Of a stretch of DNA of 64,000 bases, positions 17,850 to 27,043 are shown in pieces. The stretch is from Flagellimonas hadalis. GTDB lineage: Bacteria; Bacteroidota; Bacteroidia; Flavobacteriales; Flavobacteriaceae. The notes beneath the pieces are model-generated. The model was not told the origin of the DNA and ran no database searches. It worked only from the letters and a program-made list of their open reading frames with translations. Every line of letters starts with the position of its first letter. Positions within the stretch are counted from its first letter, which is position 1. Location of the stretch: contig NZ_VNIK02000005.1 of the NCBI RefSeq assembly GCF_007785775.2, forward strand, positions 1-64,000, written 5' to 3'. The position numbers and the translations under genes were made by a program.

Positions 17850-18748
17850 AAGAGAAATTTTACGATTATATCCAAAAACTTCAAGATACCATCACATCCA
17901 CATTGGAAGAAGTGGACGGAAAGGCCAAGTTCCAGCAAAATCTGTGGGAACGTCCGGAAGGTGGTGGCGGGAGGACTCGTGTCATAGAAAATGGTGCCGT
18001 TTTTGAAAAAGGCGGTGTGAACATCTCCAAGGTTTTTGGGGAACTGCCCAAAAGCATGCAAACGTATTTCGGGGTCGAGGATGCCGATTTCTTTGCCTGT
18101 GGCCTGAGTTTGGTCCTTCACCCCAAAAATCCTATGGTTCCAACGGTGCATGCCAACTGGCGCTATTTTGAAATGTATGACAAGGACGGAAAAATCGTGG
18201 ACCAGTGGTTTGGCGGCGGACAGGACCTTACCCCTTATTATTTGTTCGGGGAGGATGCAGCACATTTTCACCAGACCTGCAAAAAGGCCTGTGATGCTCA
18301 CCATCCCGAATTTTATCCAAAGTACAAAAAGAAATGTGACGACTATTTCTGGAATGCACACCGTAACGAGGCCAGGGGCGTGGGCGGGTTGTTCTTTGAC
18401 TATTGCAAAGCAACCGAAACCATGGGCATGGAAGACTGGTACAACTTTGTCACCGAAGTAGGTGAAAGTTTTCTGGAAGCCTATATACCAATTGTTACAA
18501 AAAGAAAGCAACTTCTTTATTCACAGGAAAATAGGGATTGGCAAGAGATACGTCGAGGGCGCTATGTCGAGTTCAATTTGGTACACGATAAAGGAACCCT
18601 TTTTGGCCTGCGCACCAATGGTCGCATCGAGAGCATTTTGATGAGCTTACCACCGCATGTTCAATGGCGCTATGACCATCACCCAGAAAAAGGAAGTGAA
18701 GAGGAAAAATTGATCCAAGTGCTGCAAAACCCGAAAGATTGGGTTTAA
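17846..18748 (+). CDS. hemF: Oxygen-dependent coproporphyrinogen III oxidase
   Basis: Converts coproporphyrinogen III to protoporphyrinogen IX using O2. 300 residues, full length. Signatures: the TVHANWRYFEMYD segment, WFGGGQDLTPYYLF, DDYFWNAHRNEARGVGGLFFD and the C-terminal LMSLPPHVQWRYDH. Its presence implies an aerobic lifestyle. It overlaps the DUF6973 gene by 4 bp. A 46-bp gap then separates it from hemB. Confidence 0.97.
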   Translation: MKEKFYDYIQKLQDTITSTLEEVDGKAKFQQNLWERPEGGGGRTRVIENGAVFEKGGVNISKVFGELPKSMQTYFGVEDADFFACGLSLVLHPKNPMVPTVHANWRYFEMYDKDGKIVDQWFGGGQDLTPYYLFGEDAAHFHQTCKKACDAHHPEFYPKYKKKCDDYFWNAHRNEARGVGGLFFDYCKATETMGMEDWYNFVTEVGESFLEAYIPIVTKRKQLLYSQENRDWQEIRRGRYVEFNLVHDKGTLFGLRTNGRIESILMSLPPHVQWRYDHHPEKGSEEEKLIQVLQNPKDWV

Positions 18749-18794
18749 TACGTAGTTTTGTTCAAACGACCATAGTATTCAAAAAAACCGAAAT

Positions 18795-19784
18795 ATGTAC
18801 CCACTCATACGCACCCGAAGACTCCGCGTCTCAGCATCCATCCGAAGATTGGTTCGCGAGACCATTGTGACCCCAGATGATTTTTTGGTCCCCCTTTTTG
18901 TGACCGAAGGCAAAGGCATTAGAGAAGAAATCCCCTCCATGCCCAACTATTTTCGGTTGAGCTTGGACAACCTTGAAAAAGAGGTCAAGGAACTCTGGAA
19001 AATGGGACTGTGCTCCGTATTGCTTTTTGTAAAGGTCGATGACAAACTGAAAGATAATAAGGGCACTGAGGCCCTCAACCCCAACGGATTGATGCAACGT
19101 GCCATAAAAACAGTGAAAAATGCCTGTCCACAAATGTTGGTGATGACGGATGTGGCCCTAGATCCCTTTTCCTCATATGGCCATGACGGTATTGTGGCCG
19201 AAGGACAGATTCTCAATGACGAAACCGCCGAGGTTTTGGCCGAGATGAGCGTGTCCCATGCGCAAGCTGGAGCCGATTTTGTCGCCCCCAGCGATATGAT
19301 GGATGGCAGGATCCTGACCATCCGTGAGGCTTTGGAGGACGAAGGGTTTGTCAACACAGGAATCATGGCCTATTCCGCCAAATATGCCAGCGCCTTTTAC
19401 GGTCCGTTCCGGGATGCCTTGGATTCCTCACCAGTGGATATGGCCCATGTCCCCAAGGACAAGAAAACATATCAAATGGATTATGCCAATCGGTATGAAG
19501 CCATTCGGGAGACCCAATTGGACATCGATGAAGGGGCCGACATCGTCATGGTAAAACCCGGACTGTGCTATCTCGATATCGTCCGTGAAATCCGTAACGA
19601 AGTGGATGTTCCTGTTGCCGTTTATCAGGTTTCAGGGGAATATGCCATGGTAAAGGCGGCCGCCGAAAAAGGGTGGTTGGACCACGATGCAGTGGTGTTG
19701 GAACAATTGACCGCCATCAAAAGGGCCGGGGCCAACATCATTGCCAGTTATTTTGCCAAAGACTTTGTTCGCACACTAGGATAG
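18795..19784 (+). CDS. hemB: Porphobilinogen synthase (delta-aminolevulinic acid dehydratase), Mg-type
   Basis: Condenses two 5-aminolevulinates to porphobilinogen. 329 residues. Schiff-base lysines K196 (MAYSAKYASAFYGP) and K254 (VMVKPGLCYLD) are visible. The metal segment reads TDVALDPFSSYGHDG (118-132): the cysteines of zinc enzymes are replaced by Asp/Ala, placing it in the zinc-independent, Mg2+-type class. It follows hemF by 46 bp and precedes a serine hydrolase gene by 3 bp. Confidence 0.97.
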   Translation: MYPLIRTRRLRVSASIRRLVRETIVTPDDFLVPLFVTEGKGIREEIPSMPNYFRLSLDNLEKEVKELWKMGLCSVLLFVKVDDKLKDNKGTEALNPNGLMQRAIKTVKNACPQMLVMTDVALDPFSSYGHDGIVAEGQILNDETAEVLAEMSVSHAQAGADFVAPSDMMDGRILTIREALEDEGFVNTGIMAYSAKYASAFYGPFRDALDSSPVDMAHVPKDKKTYQMDYANRYEAIRETQLDIDEGADIVMVKPGLCYLDIVREIRNEVDVPVAVYQVSGEYAMVKAAAEKGWLDHDAVVLEQLTAIKRAGANIIASYFAKDFVRTLG

Positions 19785-19787
19785 CCC

Positions 19788-21092
19788 ATGAAGAAAATCA
19801 TAGTATCGTTTCTGTTTTTTGTTCTTTGTTTCCATTTGGGAACGGCCCAATATGAACTCATCCACGCCCTTCCTTCAAAATTAGGACTCAACGAGGCCTA
19901 TATCGACCAAAAAGTGGATTCCATCATGGAAATGGGCATCAAAAACGAAGCCTTTCCTGGGGCTCAGGTCCTAGTGGCCAAAAACGATACGATCATTTTT
20001 CATAAGGCTTATGGATTCCACACCTATGACAGCATCCATCCCGTGGCCCTCAACGACCTGTATGACCTGGCCTCGGTGACCAAGATCACCGGCCCGTTGC
20101 CCGCCTTGATGAAGTTGGTGGACGAGGGCAAGCTCAACTTGGATGTCCCGTTCAGCACCTATTGGAAACCCTGGAGAAAACAAAAGGACAAAAAAGACCT
20201 CACCCTCCGTGAAATATTGGCCCATCAGGCCGGATTGGAACCCTACATTGTCTTCCTTCAGAAAGTAATGCGAAAGGGAAAGCTGAAATCCCGTTTTGTG
20301 CAGCAGTCGCCCAGCAAAAAATACACTGGGCAAGTGTATGATACCCTTTACATCAACCATCGCTTCGTGCGGAAAATGGACCGCATTATCAATCGCTCCG
20401 AGGTTTCCGATGAAAAAAAATATGTGTACTCCGGACTTACTTTTCTCATCTTTCCCCGATTGATCGAACAAATCACCGGAACAGACTATCAGACCTATCT
20501 CCAAGATACTTTTTATGGGCCATTGGCCTGTCACACTTTGGGCTATTTGCCCAGTACCGAGCACTACACGAACGCCATTGTCCCCACCGAGGTCGATACC
20601 CTTTTCCGGAAAAGCTTGGTGAGAGGATGGGTCCATGATGAGAATGCGTCTTTGATGGGAGGCGTTTCGGGCAATGCGGGCCTCTTCGGAACAGCCGATG
20701 ACCTCGCCAAGATCATGCTGTTCTATCAAAACTATGGTGCAGCGAATGGTCAGCAGCTCATTTCCGAAGCCACGGTCAAAGAATTCACTAGGGTCCAATA
20801 TCCTGAAAATGAAAATTATAGAGGACTGGGATTCGACAAACCATTGTTGAACAATGCCGAACTTCCGTTGGAGGAAGCCTACCCTTCCCCTTTGGCATCG
20901 CCGGAGAGTTTTGGCCATTCTGGGTTTACTGGAACCTTTGTTTGGGCAGATCCCGTTAAAAAATTGACCTTTATTTTTCTGTCCAATCGCGTTTATCCCA
21001 ATAGAGACCACAGAAAATTGTACAGTTTGGACATTAGGCAGGCACTCCAGGGTGTTTTTTATAAAGCGGAGGCGATCCAGTCTAAAAATTGA
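19788..21092 (+). CDS. Secreted serine hydrolase, class C beta-lactamase/PBP4-like family
   Basis: 434 residues with a signal peptide (cleavage near LGTAQ, about residue 20). The active-site SxxK is in DLASVTKITGPLPAL; the second motif is Tyr-containing (KYVYSGLTF, so YSG rather than YxN); the third is HSGFTGT, equivalent to KTG. These exported enzymes act as esterases, peptidases or beta-lactamase relatives, and the substrate is unknown. It starts 3 bp after hemB, so it is probably read with the heme operon, though no heme role is evident. Confidence 0.88.
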   Translation: MKKIIVSFLFFVLCFHLGTAQYELIHALPSKLGLNEAYIDQKVDSIMEMGIKNEAFPGAQVLVAKNDTIIFHKAYGFHTYDSIHPVALNDLYDLASVTKITGPLPALMKLVDEGKLNLDVPFSTYWKPWRKQKDKKDLTLREILAHQAGLEPYIVFLQKVMRKGKLKSRFVQQSPSKKYTGQVYDTLYINHRFVRKMDRIINRSEVSDEKKYVYSGLTFLIFPRLIEQITGTDYQTYLQDTFYGPLACHTLGYLPSTEHYTNAIVPTEVDTLFRKSLVRGWVHDENASLMGGVSGNAGLFGTADDLAKIMLFYQNYGAANGQQLISEATVKEFTRVQYPENENYRGLGFDKPLLNNAELPLEEAYPSPLASPESFGHSGFTGTFVWADPVKKLTFIFLSNRVYPNRDHRKLYSLDIRQALQGVFYKAEAIQSKN

Positions 21093-21131
21093 TTCCTATT
21101 CGCTATCTTGGTACTCAAGCTATAACAATCC

Positions 21132-22250
21132 ATGGGACTACTGCTTTTTTACGCCCTAATTTCTATCTTTTTTTCCTTTTTGTGCTCCATTTTGGAGGCG
21201 GTGCTGCTCAGTATCACCCCAACGTTCATCAATGTGAAAAAGCAGGAAGGTAAAGAGTATGCCGCCACTTTGGAATCCCTTAAAAAGGATGTGGACAAAC
21301 CCTTGATCGCCATCCTCACCCTGAACACCGTCGCCCATACCGTGGGTGCCATCTTGGTAGGTGTACAGGCCAAGGCTGCCTATGCAGAGCTGTACGGGAC
21401 CACCGAACGAACCATCTTGGGGTTCCGATTTACTGAAGACCTTATGGTGGGGCTTGTTTCCACCGTCATGACGATTTTGATTTTGGTCACTTCCGAGATC
21501 ATTCCCAAGACCATTGGGGCCACTTTTTGGAAGCAATTGGCCAACTTTACGGCAAAATCCCTCACTATCATGGTCTTCATCATGAAATGGACCGGCCTTT
21601 TGTGGGTACTCCAGTTGTTCACCAAACTTATCGGAAAAGGCCACCATGGCAGTGTGCTGAGTCGGGAAGATTTTACGGCCATGACAGAGATTGCCCATGA
21701 AGAAGGTGTCTTTCAGGAATCGGAATCCAAGGTCATCAAAAACCTGCTCCGGTTCGAACAGATCAAGGCCAAGGATGTGATGACCCCGAGGACAGTGCTC
21801 AAAATTGCCTCGGAGGACATGACCATCAAGGAATTTTTTGAGGCGAACCGACCTTTGCGCTTCTCTAGGATCCCCCTCTACAAAGACCGTATGGACAACA
21901 TCACGGGCTTTTTCCTGAAAGATGAACTCTTGGAGGCCATCATCAACAAAAAAGGCAATGAAAGCCTCTCCACCATCCGAAGGGATATTTTGGTGACCAT
22001 CCGGTCCAAACCCATTCCAGAACTATTCGAGAAGCTCGTGGAGAACAGGGAACACGTTTCCCTTATTGTGGACGAATATGGTTCCGTGAGCGGTCTGGTG
22101 ACCATGGAAGATGTGATCGAGACCCTGCTCGGATTGGAGATCATGGACGAAAGCGACAATGTGGAAGACCTCCAAGTGCTCGCGAGAAGGAACTGGGAGA
22201 CCCGAGCGAAGCGTTTGGGAATCATTGAAGGAAAAAATAAAGTGGACTGA
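21132..22250 (+). CDS. CNNM/CBS-domain membrane protein (CorC/HlyC-like)
   Basis: 372 residues: an N-terminal DUF21/CNNM domain with about four hydrophobic segments (residues 1-170, e.g. LLFYALISIFFSFLCSILEA and LTLNTVAHTVGAILVG), then a CBS pair (about 195-345: VMTPRTVLKIASEDMTIKEF and LVDEYGSVSGLVTMEDVIET-like). The short C-terminus lacks the CorC_HlyC domain. Relatives export Mg2+ or Co2+ or regulate such export. It overlaps the next gene by one base. Confidence 0.92.
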   Translation: MGLLLFYALISIFFSFLCSILEAVLLSITPTFINVKKQEGKEYAATLESLKKDVDKPLIAILTLNTVAHTVGAILVGVQAKAAYAELYGTTERTILGFRFTEDLMVGLVSTVMTILILVTSEIIPKTIGATFWKQLANFTAKSLTIMVFIMKWTGLLWVLQLFTKLIGKGHHGSVLSREDFTAMTEIAHEEGVFQESESKVIKNLLRFEQIKAKDVMTPRTVLKIASEDMTIKEFFEANRPLRFSRIPLYKDRMDNITGFFLKDELLEAIINKKGNESLSTIRRDILVTIRSKPIPELFEKLVENREHVSLIVDEYGSVSGLVTMEDVIETLLGLEIMDESDNVEDLQVLARRNWETRAKRLGIIEGKNKVD

Positions 22251-22720
22251 TGGAAATCGCTTATTTACAAACTCCTGTGGGAATTGCAGAGTTTCAGGGC
22301 GATGAAGAAGGGCTTGCTTCCATATCCATTTTGGATGAAAATAAACCGATTGGAATAATTCCTGAGATCTTGGAAGATGCCGTCTACCAGCTCAAGGAAT
22401 ATTTTGAAGGTTCCCGCCAGCAATTCGACCTCAAACTGAACCCTTCGGGCACCGATTTTCAAAAAAAAGTGTGGGAGGCCCTGCTTGAAATTCCTTTTGG
22501 AAAAACCATTTCTTATTTGGAACTTTCCAAAAAGTTGGGAGACGTAAAAGCCATTCGTGCAGCAGCCTCGGCCAATGGCAAAAATCCACTTTGGATCGTG
22601 GTGCCCTGTCACCGCATCATCGGAACCAACGGAGACCTCATTGGCTATGCAGGTGGATTGCATAGAAAAAAATGGTTGTTGGAACACGAGAGCCCTGCCA
22701 AGCAGATTGCTCTTTTTTAA
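22250..22720 (+). CDS. ogt: Methylated-DNA--protein-cysteine S-methyltransferase
   Basis: 156 residues. Suicide repair of O6-alkylguanine: the acceptor Cys is C120 in IVVPCHRIIG, with the arginine-finger region AIRAAASANGKNP and the tail IGYAGGLHRKKWLLEHE. The N-terminal domain is short, as in Ogt rather than Ada. ATG shares its A with the TGA of the CNNM gene. The exonuclease gene follows 9 bp later, so a small DNA-maintenance unit is read behind the CNNM gene. Confidence 0.95.
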   Translation: MEIAYLQTPVGIAEFQGDEEGLASISILDENKPIGIIPEILEDAVYQLKEYFEGSRQQFDLKLNPSGTDFQKKVWEALLEIPFGKTISYLELSKKLGDVKAIRAAASANGKNPLWIVVPCHRIIGTNGDLIGYAGGLHRKKWLLEHESPAKQIALF

Positions 22721-22729
22721 ATTTTTACC

Positions 22730-23443
22730 ATGCTTTACAAACTTAACCTGGACCATATCCTCTTTTTGGATATCGAGACCGTACCCCAAAGTCGACTCTT
22801 TAGTGATCTTGACGAGACTACACAAATCCTCTGGGAACAAAAAACGCAGTACCAGCGAAAAGAGGAAATCAGTGCCGAGGATTTCTATGAACGCGCTGGC
22901 ATTTGGGCCGAATTTGGCAAAATCGTGTGTATTTCCGTTGGGTATTTCACCTTCAAAGGCGATTCCCGGAGCTTTAGGGTCACTTCCTTTCATGGGGAAG
23001 AGGTACAGATCTTAAAACAGTTCAAACAGCTTTTAAAGGACCATTTCAGCCAGACCAAGCACCTACTGTGCGCCCACAATGGCAAGGAATTCGATTTTCC
23101 CTATATCGCCCGCCGGATGGTCATCAACGGAATCCATCTGCCCTACAAACTGGACCTCTTCGGAAAAAAGCCGTGGGAAGTTCCCCATTTGGATACGCTT
23201 GAGCTATGGAAATTTGGGGACTACAAACACTATACATCGCTCAAGCTCTTGGCCCATGTGCTGGGCATTCCTTCACCCAAAGAAGACATGGACGGCAGCA
23301 TGGTGAAGGATGTGTTCTATGAGGAAAATGGGTTAGATCGGATCATCACCTACTGTGAATTGGACGTGGTGACCACCGCCCAGATATTTCTGCGCATGCG
23401 AAATGAGGAACTTCTGTCCGACGATGAGATCAAAAAAATATGA
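22730..23443 (+). CDS. Predicted 3'-5' exonuclease, DnaQ-like/PolB-related
   Basis: 237 residues of an RNase H-fold DEDD exonuclease. ExoI motif: FLDIETVPQ (residues about 12-20). ExoII-like: LLCAHNGKEFDFPYIARRM. ExoIII-like: ITYCELDVVTTAQIFLRM. It matches the stand-alone PolB-type exonuclease family often seen in Bacteroidota. A likely role is DNA repair or end trimming. It ends the plus-strand run that began at hemA; a hairpin repeat follows. Confidence 0.88.
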   Translation: MLYKLNLDHILFLDIETVPQSRLFSDLDETTQILWEQKTQYQRKEEISAEDFYERAGIWAEFGKIVCISVGYFTFKGDSRSFRVTSFHGEEVQILKQFKQLLKDHFSQTKHLLCAHNGKEFDFPYIARRMVINGIHLPYKLDLFGKKPWEVPHLDTLELWKFGDYKHYTSLKLLAHVLGIPSPKEDMDGSMVKDVFYEENGLDRIITYCELDVVTTAQIFLRMRNEELLSDDEIKKI

Positions 23444-23453
23444 TGGGATTATC

Positions 23454-23536
23454 GTCATGCTGGACTCGTTTCAACATCTCACATATTGCATAATGTTAAG
23501 GATAAGTATGAGACCCTGAAATAAATTCAGGGTGAC
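23454..23536. repeat. REP-like palindromic element
   Basis: The region from GTCATGCTG to CAGGGTGAC carries the inner perfect hairpin CCCTGAA/ATAAA/TTCAGGG (23514-23532), and the two ends are imperfect inverted repeats. It lies between the convergent exonuclease and subtilase genes and resembles the element at 2427. No T-run follows. Confidence 0.5.
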
Positions 23537-23650
23537 GGAAAGGAAACGTCTAAAAAAGAATGACCGGAAGGAAGATCAACTTCACGAGCTTTTCCAACCT
23601 TCGGGTTTCCCCATTAAAATGGGGATTGATTTTAAAGGATTCCATAACAA

Positions 23651-25846
23651 TCAGTTTTTGTAGAATTTGGTGCTTTTGATTCCAGAGTAATCCTGTACCA
23701 CCAGCACATACAGCCCAGTAGATAAGGAAGACACATTGATGGAACCCTGCGTCTTACCCTTTTTTATCGTGTTTCCAGAAGTGGTGACAATGGAGAACTC
23801 TGCATCTTGGGAAAGTTCAGCCTCCACGTTCAGATAGTCCACAGCGGGATTGGGGAACACGGAAATGTTCAGCTCTTGGGGGTAGCTCAATATCCCTTGC
23901 TCCATCACCTGGGTCTCTTCTCCCTGAAATTCAAAGGTGATGGTCTCGGAAAATTCAGAAACGGCGTTCTCGGCACAGATAGAGCGGACACGGGCCTCAT
24001 AGACCTTGCCCTGTTCCAAGTTGCCAAGTCCAATCTGGTTCTCCCACACCAACCCGGTCATCCAAGAATCTTGATCTATACTTTTATATTGTACCTCGAA
24101 AAGGGTCTCTTCGGCTTCTCCCCAAGAAAGGGTCGCTCCTTCATCAGTGGATGATGCCAAAGCAAAATCTGAGGGTTGCTCAATGGAACATTTGGAAATT
24201 TGGGCCCCGGAAACGATAAGTGAAAAATCCTGAAATCCGTTCTTTAGGTTGCCTTTGTGGGTAATGGTGATGGTATATGTTCCTGAAGCATTGGCAATCT
24301 CCACCCTTTCGTAAGGATCCACTTTGTTGTCCCCTTGGGTGGCAGCATCGTTTGCTTTGGCGGGATTTAATTTCCAGGGCAAATGCGTTTCATTGCTTTT
24401 GGTGATCCTGATATCTAAATCGTTTGTCAAGGCAGCAATCGTACTGTTCAAGTCGCCCTTGTTCACATATTCGCTTTCGGGGTCTGTCCAAGAAATGGAA
24501 GCCATCAACGGTTCGTTCCCGTTTGCCGACACGGTGATGGAAAAGCTTTCACCATCGGCCAAGGTCTCTTCGTTCATCAATGTAGTATATTCTTTGTGCT
24601 GTAGTACCTCAGCGGCCGTTTTGGCATTGATGACACCCCAACCCATTTTGTAATCCGGTCCCTTGGCATCCACATCATCTGCCGTATGGAGGGCAAGACC
24701 TTTGAGCGTGGCCGCTTTCATATAGGTCCCAAAAAGTTCTTCGTGGTATTGCTGCAAGAGCAAAAGGGATCCTGTGACCCCGGGAGCGGCCATGGACGTA
24801 CCCGAAGATACTTGATAGCTGCTATTGGTGGACGAGCTTGTGGAAAGGATATTGGACCCATCCCCGGCAAGATCAGGCTTCACCCGACCGTCATCCATTG
24901 GCCCAAAACTGCTATATCCTGCCACGGTGGCCTTGACCAACTCTCCTTTGCTGCCAATTTCCGTATTGGCCCCAGCAATCGTCAACCCATTTTTGGTGGT
25001 CGTAAATCCAAGCAACAGATCAAAACCATCTGCGGTCTTCTCAAAATTTGGGCTTGCATTGTCATTGGAGTTTTGAGCATTACCAGCTGCAGTGACCATA
25101 AGGTAATAGGGGGCATTGTACATGATCTTGTCCCAATCTTGGGCCACCTTGATATAGGCACCAAAATACCAATCAGGGACACTTTTGGAAAGTATGCCAT
25201 AGGAATGGTTGCTCAACAGCAGTCCATTCACCGCTGCTTCGGCCACTTCAATTTTGTCACGGTTCCAATCGTGGGTGATGGCTCTGGCCCCATAGGCAAC
25301 TCCCTTGGCATTGGGTTCCACGCCGGAGGATATGAGGTTTCCTGTCACCAATGTGGCGTGCAGACTGATCTCGTTGGATCCATCGGCATTGTTTGCCCTG
25401 GCATCAAACTCTTGGTGAGAGGTCAGTGCCACACCGGAGTCCCAAACACCTACTTCCATTCCGCCACCGTTCAATCCAAGGTTCAAAAGTCCTTCATTGT
25501 AGAGGGTGTGCGCCCGGGAAGTTTGCGAAGCTGGGTCGTTCAGGGTCGTATAAAAAAGAGGTGTGCCATCGGTTCCGATATCCCTTAACTCGATTTGGGA
25601 ACCATCGTTTGCCTTTTCAGTCGGTCTGTATGCCTTTGAAGCAATGAGTTGACCGATCATCGTTTTCTTTGATTGATGTTCCGCTTCCCATTCAGCTATG
25701 ATGGAAGCCATATTTTGTTGCTTATATGTGGCTCGAATTTGATCTTTGGCCTTTGGGGATTGACCAAAAGAGGAGATAATGCCCAAAAATGAAACCAAAA
25801 TGAGTAGGAGTACTCTTATTGTTTTAGTGGGTAATCCGTAGCACAT
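23651..25846 (-). CDS. S8 family serine peptidase (subtilase) with T9SS C-terminal sorting domain
   Basis: 731 residues. Signal peptide 1-29 (ISSFGQ). Catalytic triad: D136 (GVWDSGVAL), H163 (SLHATLVTG), S351 (SSGTSMAAPGVTG). After the catalytic domain come a proprotein-convertase-like beta region (about 440-555) and a fibronectin type III-like domain (about 560-645). The C-terminal ~75 residues (VFPNPAVDYLNVEA ... GLYVLVVQDYSG, ending FYKN) are a type A T9SS sorting signal. The enzyme is therefore exported across the outer membrane and attached or released. It is a single gene, with a palindrome upstream of its start. Confidence 0.93.
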   Translation of the reverse strand: MCYGLPTKTIRVLLLILVSFLGIISSFGQSPKAKDQIRATYKQQNMASIIAEWEAEHQSKKTMIGQLIASKAYRPTEKANDGSQIELRDIGTDGTPLFYTTLNDPASQTSRAHTLYNEGLLNLGLNGGGMEVGVWDSGVALTSHQEFDARANNADGSNEISLHATLVTGNLISSGVEPNAKGVAYGARAITHDWNRDKIEVAEAAVNGLLLSNHSYGILSKSVPDWYFGAYIKVAQDWDKIMYNAPYYLMVTAAGNAQNSNDNASPNFEKTADGFDLLLGFTTTKNGLTIAGANTEIGSKGELVKATVAGYSSFGPMDDGRVKPDLAGDGSNILSTSSSTNSSYQVSSGTSMAAPGVTGSLLLLQQYHEELFGTYMKAATLKGLALHTADDVDAKGPDYKMGWGVINAKTAAEVLQHKEYTTLMNEETLADGESFSITVSANGNEPLMASISWTDPESEYVNKGDLNSTIAALTNDLDIRITKSNETHLPWKLNPAKANDAATQGDNKVDPYERVEIANASGTYTITITHKGNLKNGFQDFSLIVSGAQISKCSIEQPSDFALASSTDEGATLSWGEAEETLFEVQYKSIDQDSWMTGLVWENQIGLGNLEQGKVYEARVRSICAENAVSEFSETITFEFQGEETQVMEQGILSYPQELNISVFPNPAVDYLNVEAELSQDAEFSIVTTSGNTIKKGKTQGSINVSSLSTGLYVLVVQDYSGIKSTKFYKN

Positions 25847-25882
25847 AGTTAAGTTTAGGTAAGGTTTGGACTACGAATATAG

Positions 25883-25896
25883 TTGACATTTGTCAA
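25883..25896. promoter_or_regulatory. Palindrome TTGACATTTGTCAA upstream of the subtilase gene
   Basis: Arms TTGACA and TGTCAA around a TT centre, 37-50 bp before the subtilase ATG at 25846 on the minus strand. The position and symmetry suit a dimeric regulator site. No candidate regulator gene is adjacent. Confidence 0.3.
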
Positions 25897-25993
25897 TATC
25901 ATCGATAAGATACGGAGTTATTCGATGAAATGCCCTGCTGTTTTCTTAAAGTTGTTGTGAAAATTGGCTTTTATGATGTGTGCTACTTTTCCT

Positions 25994-26995
25994 TCATTTA
26001 TCGTGAGTCTGTTCCAAAACCACATAAACCGGAAAATGGTCGCTGTATCCTCCCAAATATGTCTCCCCAGCAAAGGTCCTAAATGGGTTTCCCTTGTATC
26101 TGCCCTTCCATTCCTTCAGAAATCTGGGGGAGAAAATCGCTGCTTTGACAAAGCTGTGATTGTTGGGTAGATGATCCAAGAAGGTATGGGAAAGAAGGAT
26201 CTGATCAAAAAGGCTCCATGTCCTTTTATAGTTGGCACTGCCCGATGCCGGTGAGAGCAGTTTCTTCATGGGGTTGATGAAGCGGCCAGTGTTCATCAAT
26301 GTCCGAATACTTTCTGAATTGGGATCGTCATTAAAGTCCCCCATGATGATGCAATTGGGGACATCCCCTTCGAGGGATTCAATTTTGGCAAGAATGGTCT
26401 CCGCAGCCTTCACCCTTTTATAGCTCGTGATCTCAGCACCTTCCCTACGCGATGGCCAATGGTTCACGAACACATGCACCTCTTCTTGGTTCAGCTTTCC
26501 AAGCACATAGAGAATGTCGCGGGTAAAATCCCGAACCCCGTTCACATTGTCCACCAGCAATGGGAGCGTCTCCGCATTCAATACCTTAAAATGTCTCTGC
26601 TGATAGATCAAGGCCGTGTCAATGCCACGCTCGTCCGGGGAGTTGAAATGCACAAAATCGTAATCGATTCCTTGGAGTTCCTTCTGCTCCAGAACGGACT
26701 TGATAACCACCTTGTTCTCCACTTCAGCAATGCCGATCAGTACGGGAGGCCTACCGCTCTCCTCCCTTCCTATTTCCGATAGGGCCATGGCAATCTTGCG
26801 GGCCTTGTTCCGAAACTTGGATTCGTTCCACTTGCGAAAACCTTCTGGCGTAAAATCATCATCAAGACTGTGCGGATCATCCTTGGTATCGAAAAAATTC
26901 TCAAGATTGTAAAATGCGATGGTGTATTTATTCTCTAGATTATACAATTTGATGTATTCTTTTTCGGATTGGGTCAATATTAGTCCAAAGTACAA
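25994..26995 (-). CDS. Endonuclease/exonuclease/phosphatase (EEP) family protein
   Basis: Up to 333 residues with the EEP fold motifs: YTIAFYNLENFFDT near the start, LIGIAEVENK (catalytic Glu), ERGIDTALIYQ, VFVNHWPSRR, IIMGDFNDDPNSE and GYSDHFPVYV at the end. It hydrolyses phosphodiester or phosphomonoester bonds with Mg2+; the substrate is unknown. There is no signal peptide. The start is unclear: no ATG exists upstream of the first motif, and the TTG codons at 26995, 26977 and 26947 are the candidates. It is divergent from hflX. Confidence 0.9.
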   Translation of the reverse strand: MYFGLILTQSEKEYIKLYNLENKYTIAFYNLENFFDTKDDPHSLDDDFTPEGFRKWNESKFRNKARKIAMALSEIGREESGRPPVLIGIAEVENKVVIKSVLEQKELQGIDYDFVHFNSPDERGIDTALIYQQRHFKVLNAETLPLLVDNVNGVRDFTRDILYVLGKLNQEEVHVFVNHWPSRREGAEITSYKRVKAAETILAKIESLEGDVPNCIIMGDFNDDPNSESIRTLMNTGRFINPMKKLLSPASGSANYKRTWSLFDQILLSHTFLDHLPNNHSFVKAAIFSPRFLKEWKGRYKGNPFRTFAGETYLGGYSDHFPVYVVLEQTHDK

Positions 26996-27018
26996 AAATC
27001 AGCTTCCAAAACATTGTG

Positions 27019-27026
27019 TAGATTTG
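27019..27026 (+). promoter_or_regulatory. Candidate -7 box (TAGATTTG) of hflX
   Basis: A perfect TAnnTTTG box 17 bp before the hflX ATG, in the roughly 50-bp gap to the divergent EEP gene. No clear -33 element was seen. Confidence 0.4.
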
Positions 27027-27043
27027 CACTTTAATCCCTTTTG

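Noticed and set aside
19971..21011. Long open frame on the minus strand (about 346 codons)
   Set aside because: It is antisense to the serine hydrolase gene, whose catalytic motifs are on the plus strand; the antisense translation has no recognisable domain.
24686..25588. 300-codon open frame on the plus strand
   Set aside because: It is antisense to the subtilase catalytic domain and arises from codon bias; the translation is rich in Gly/His/Ile without motifs.
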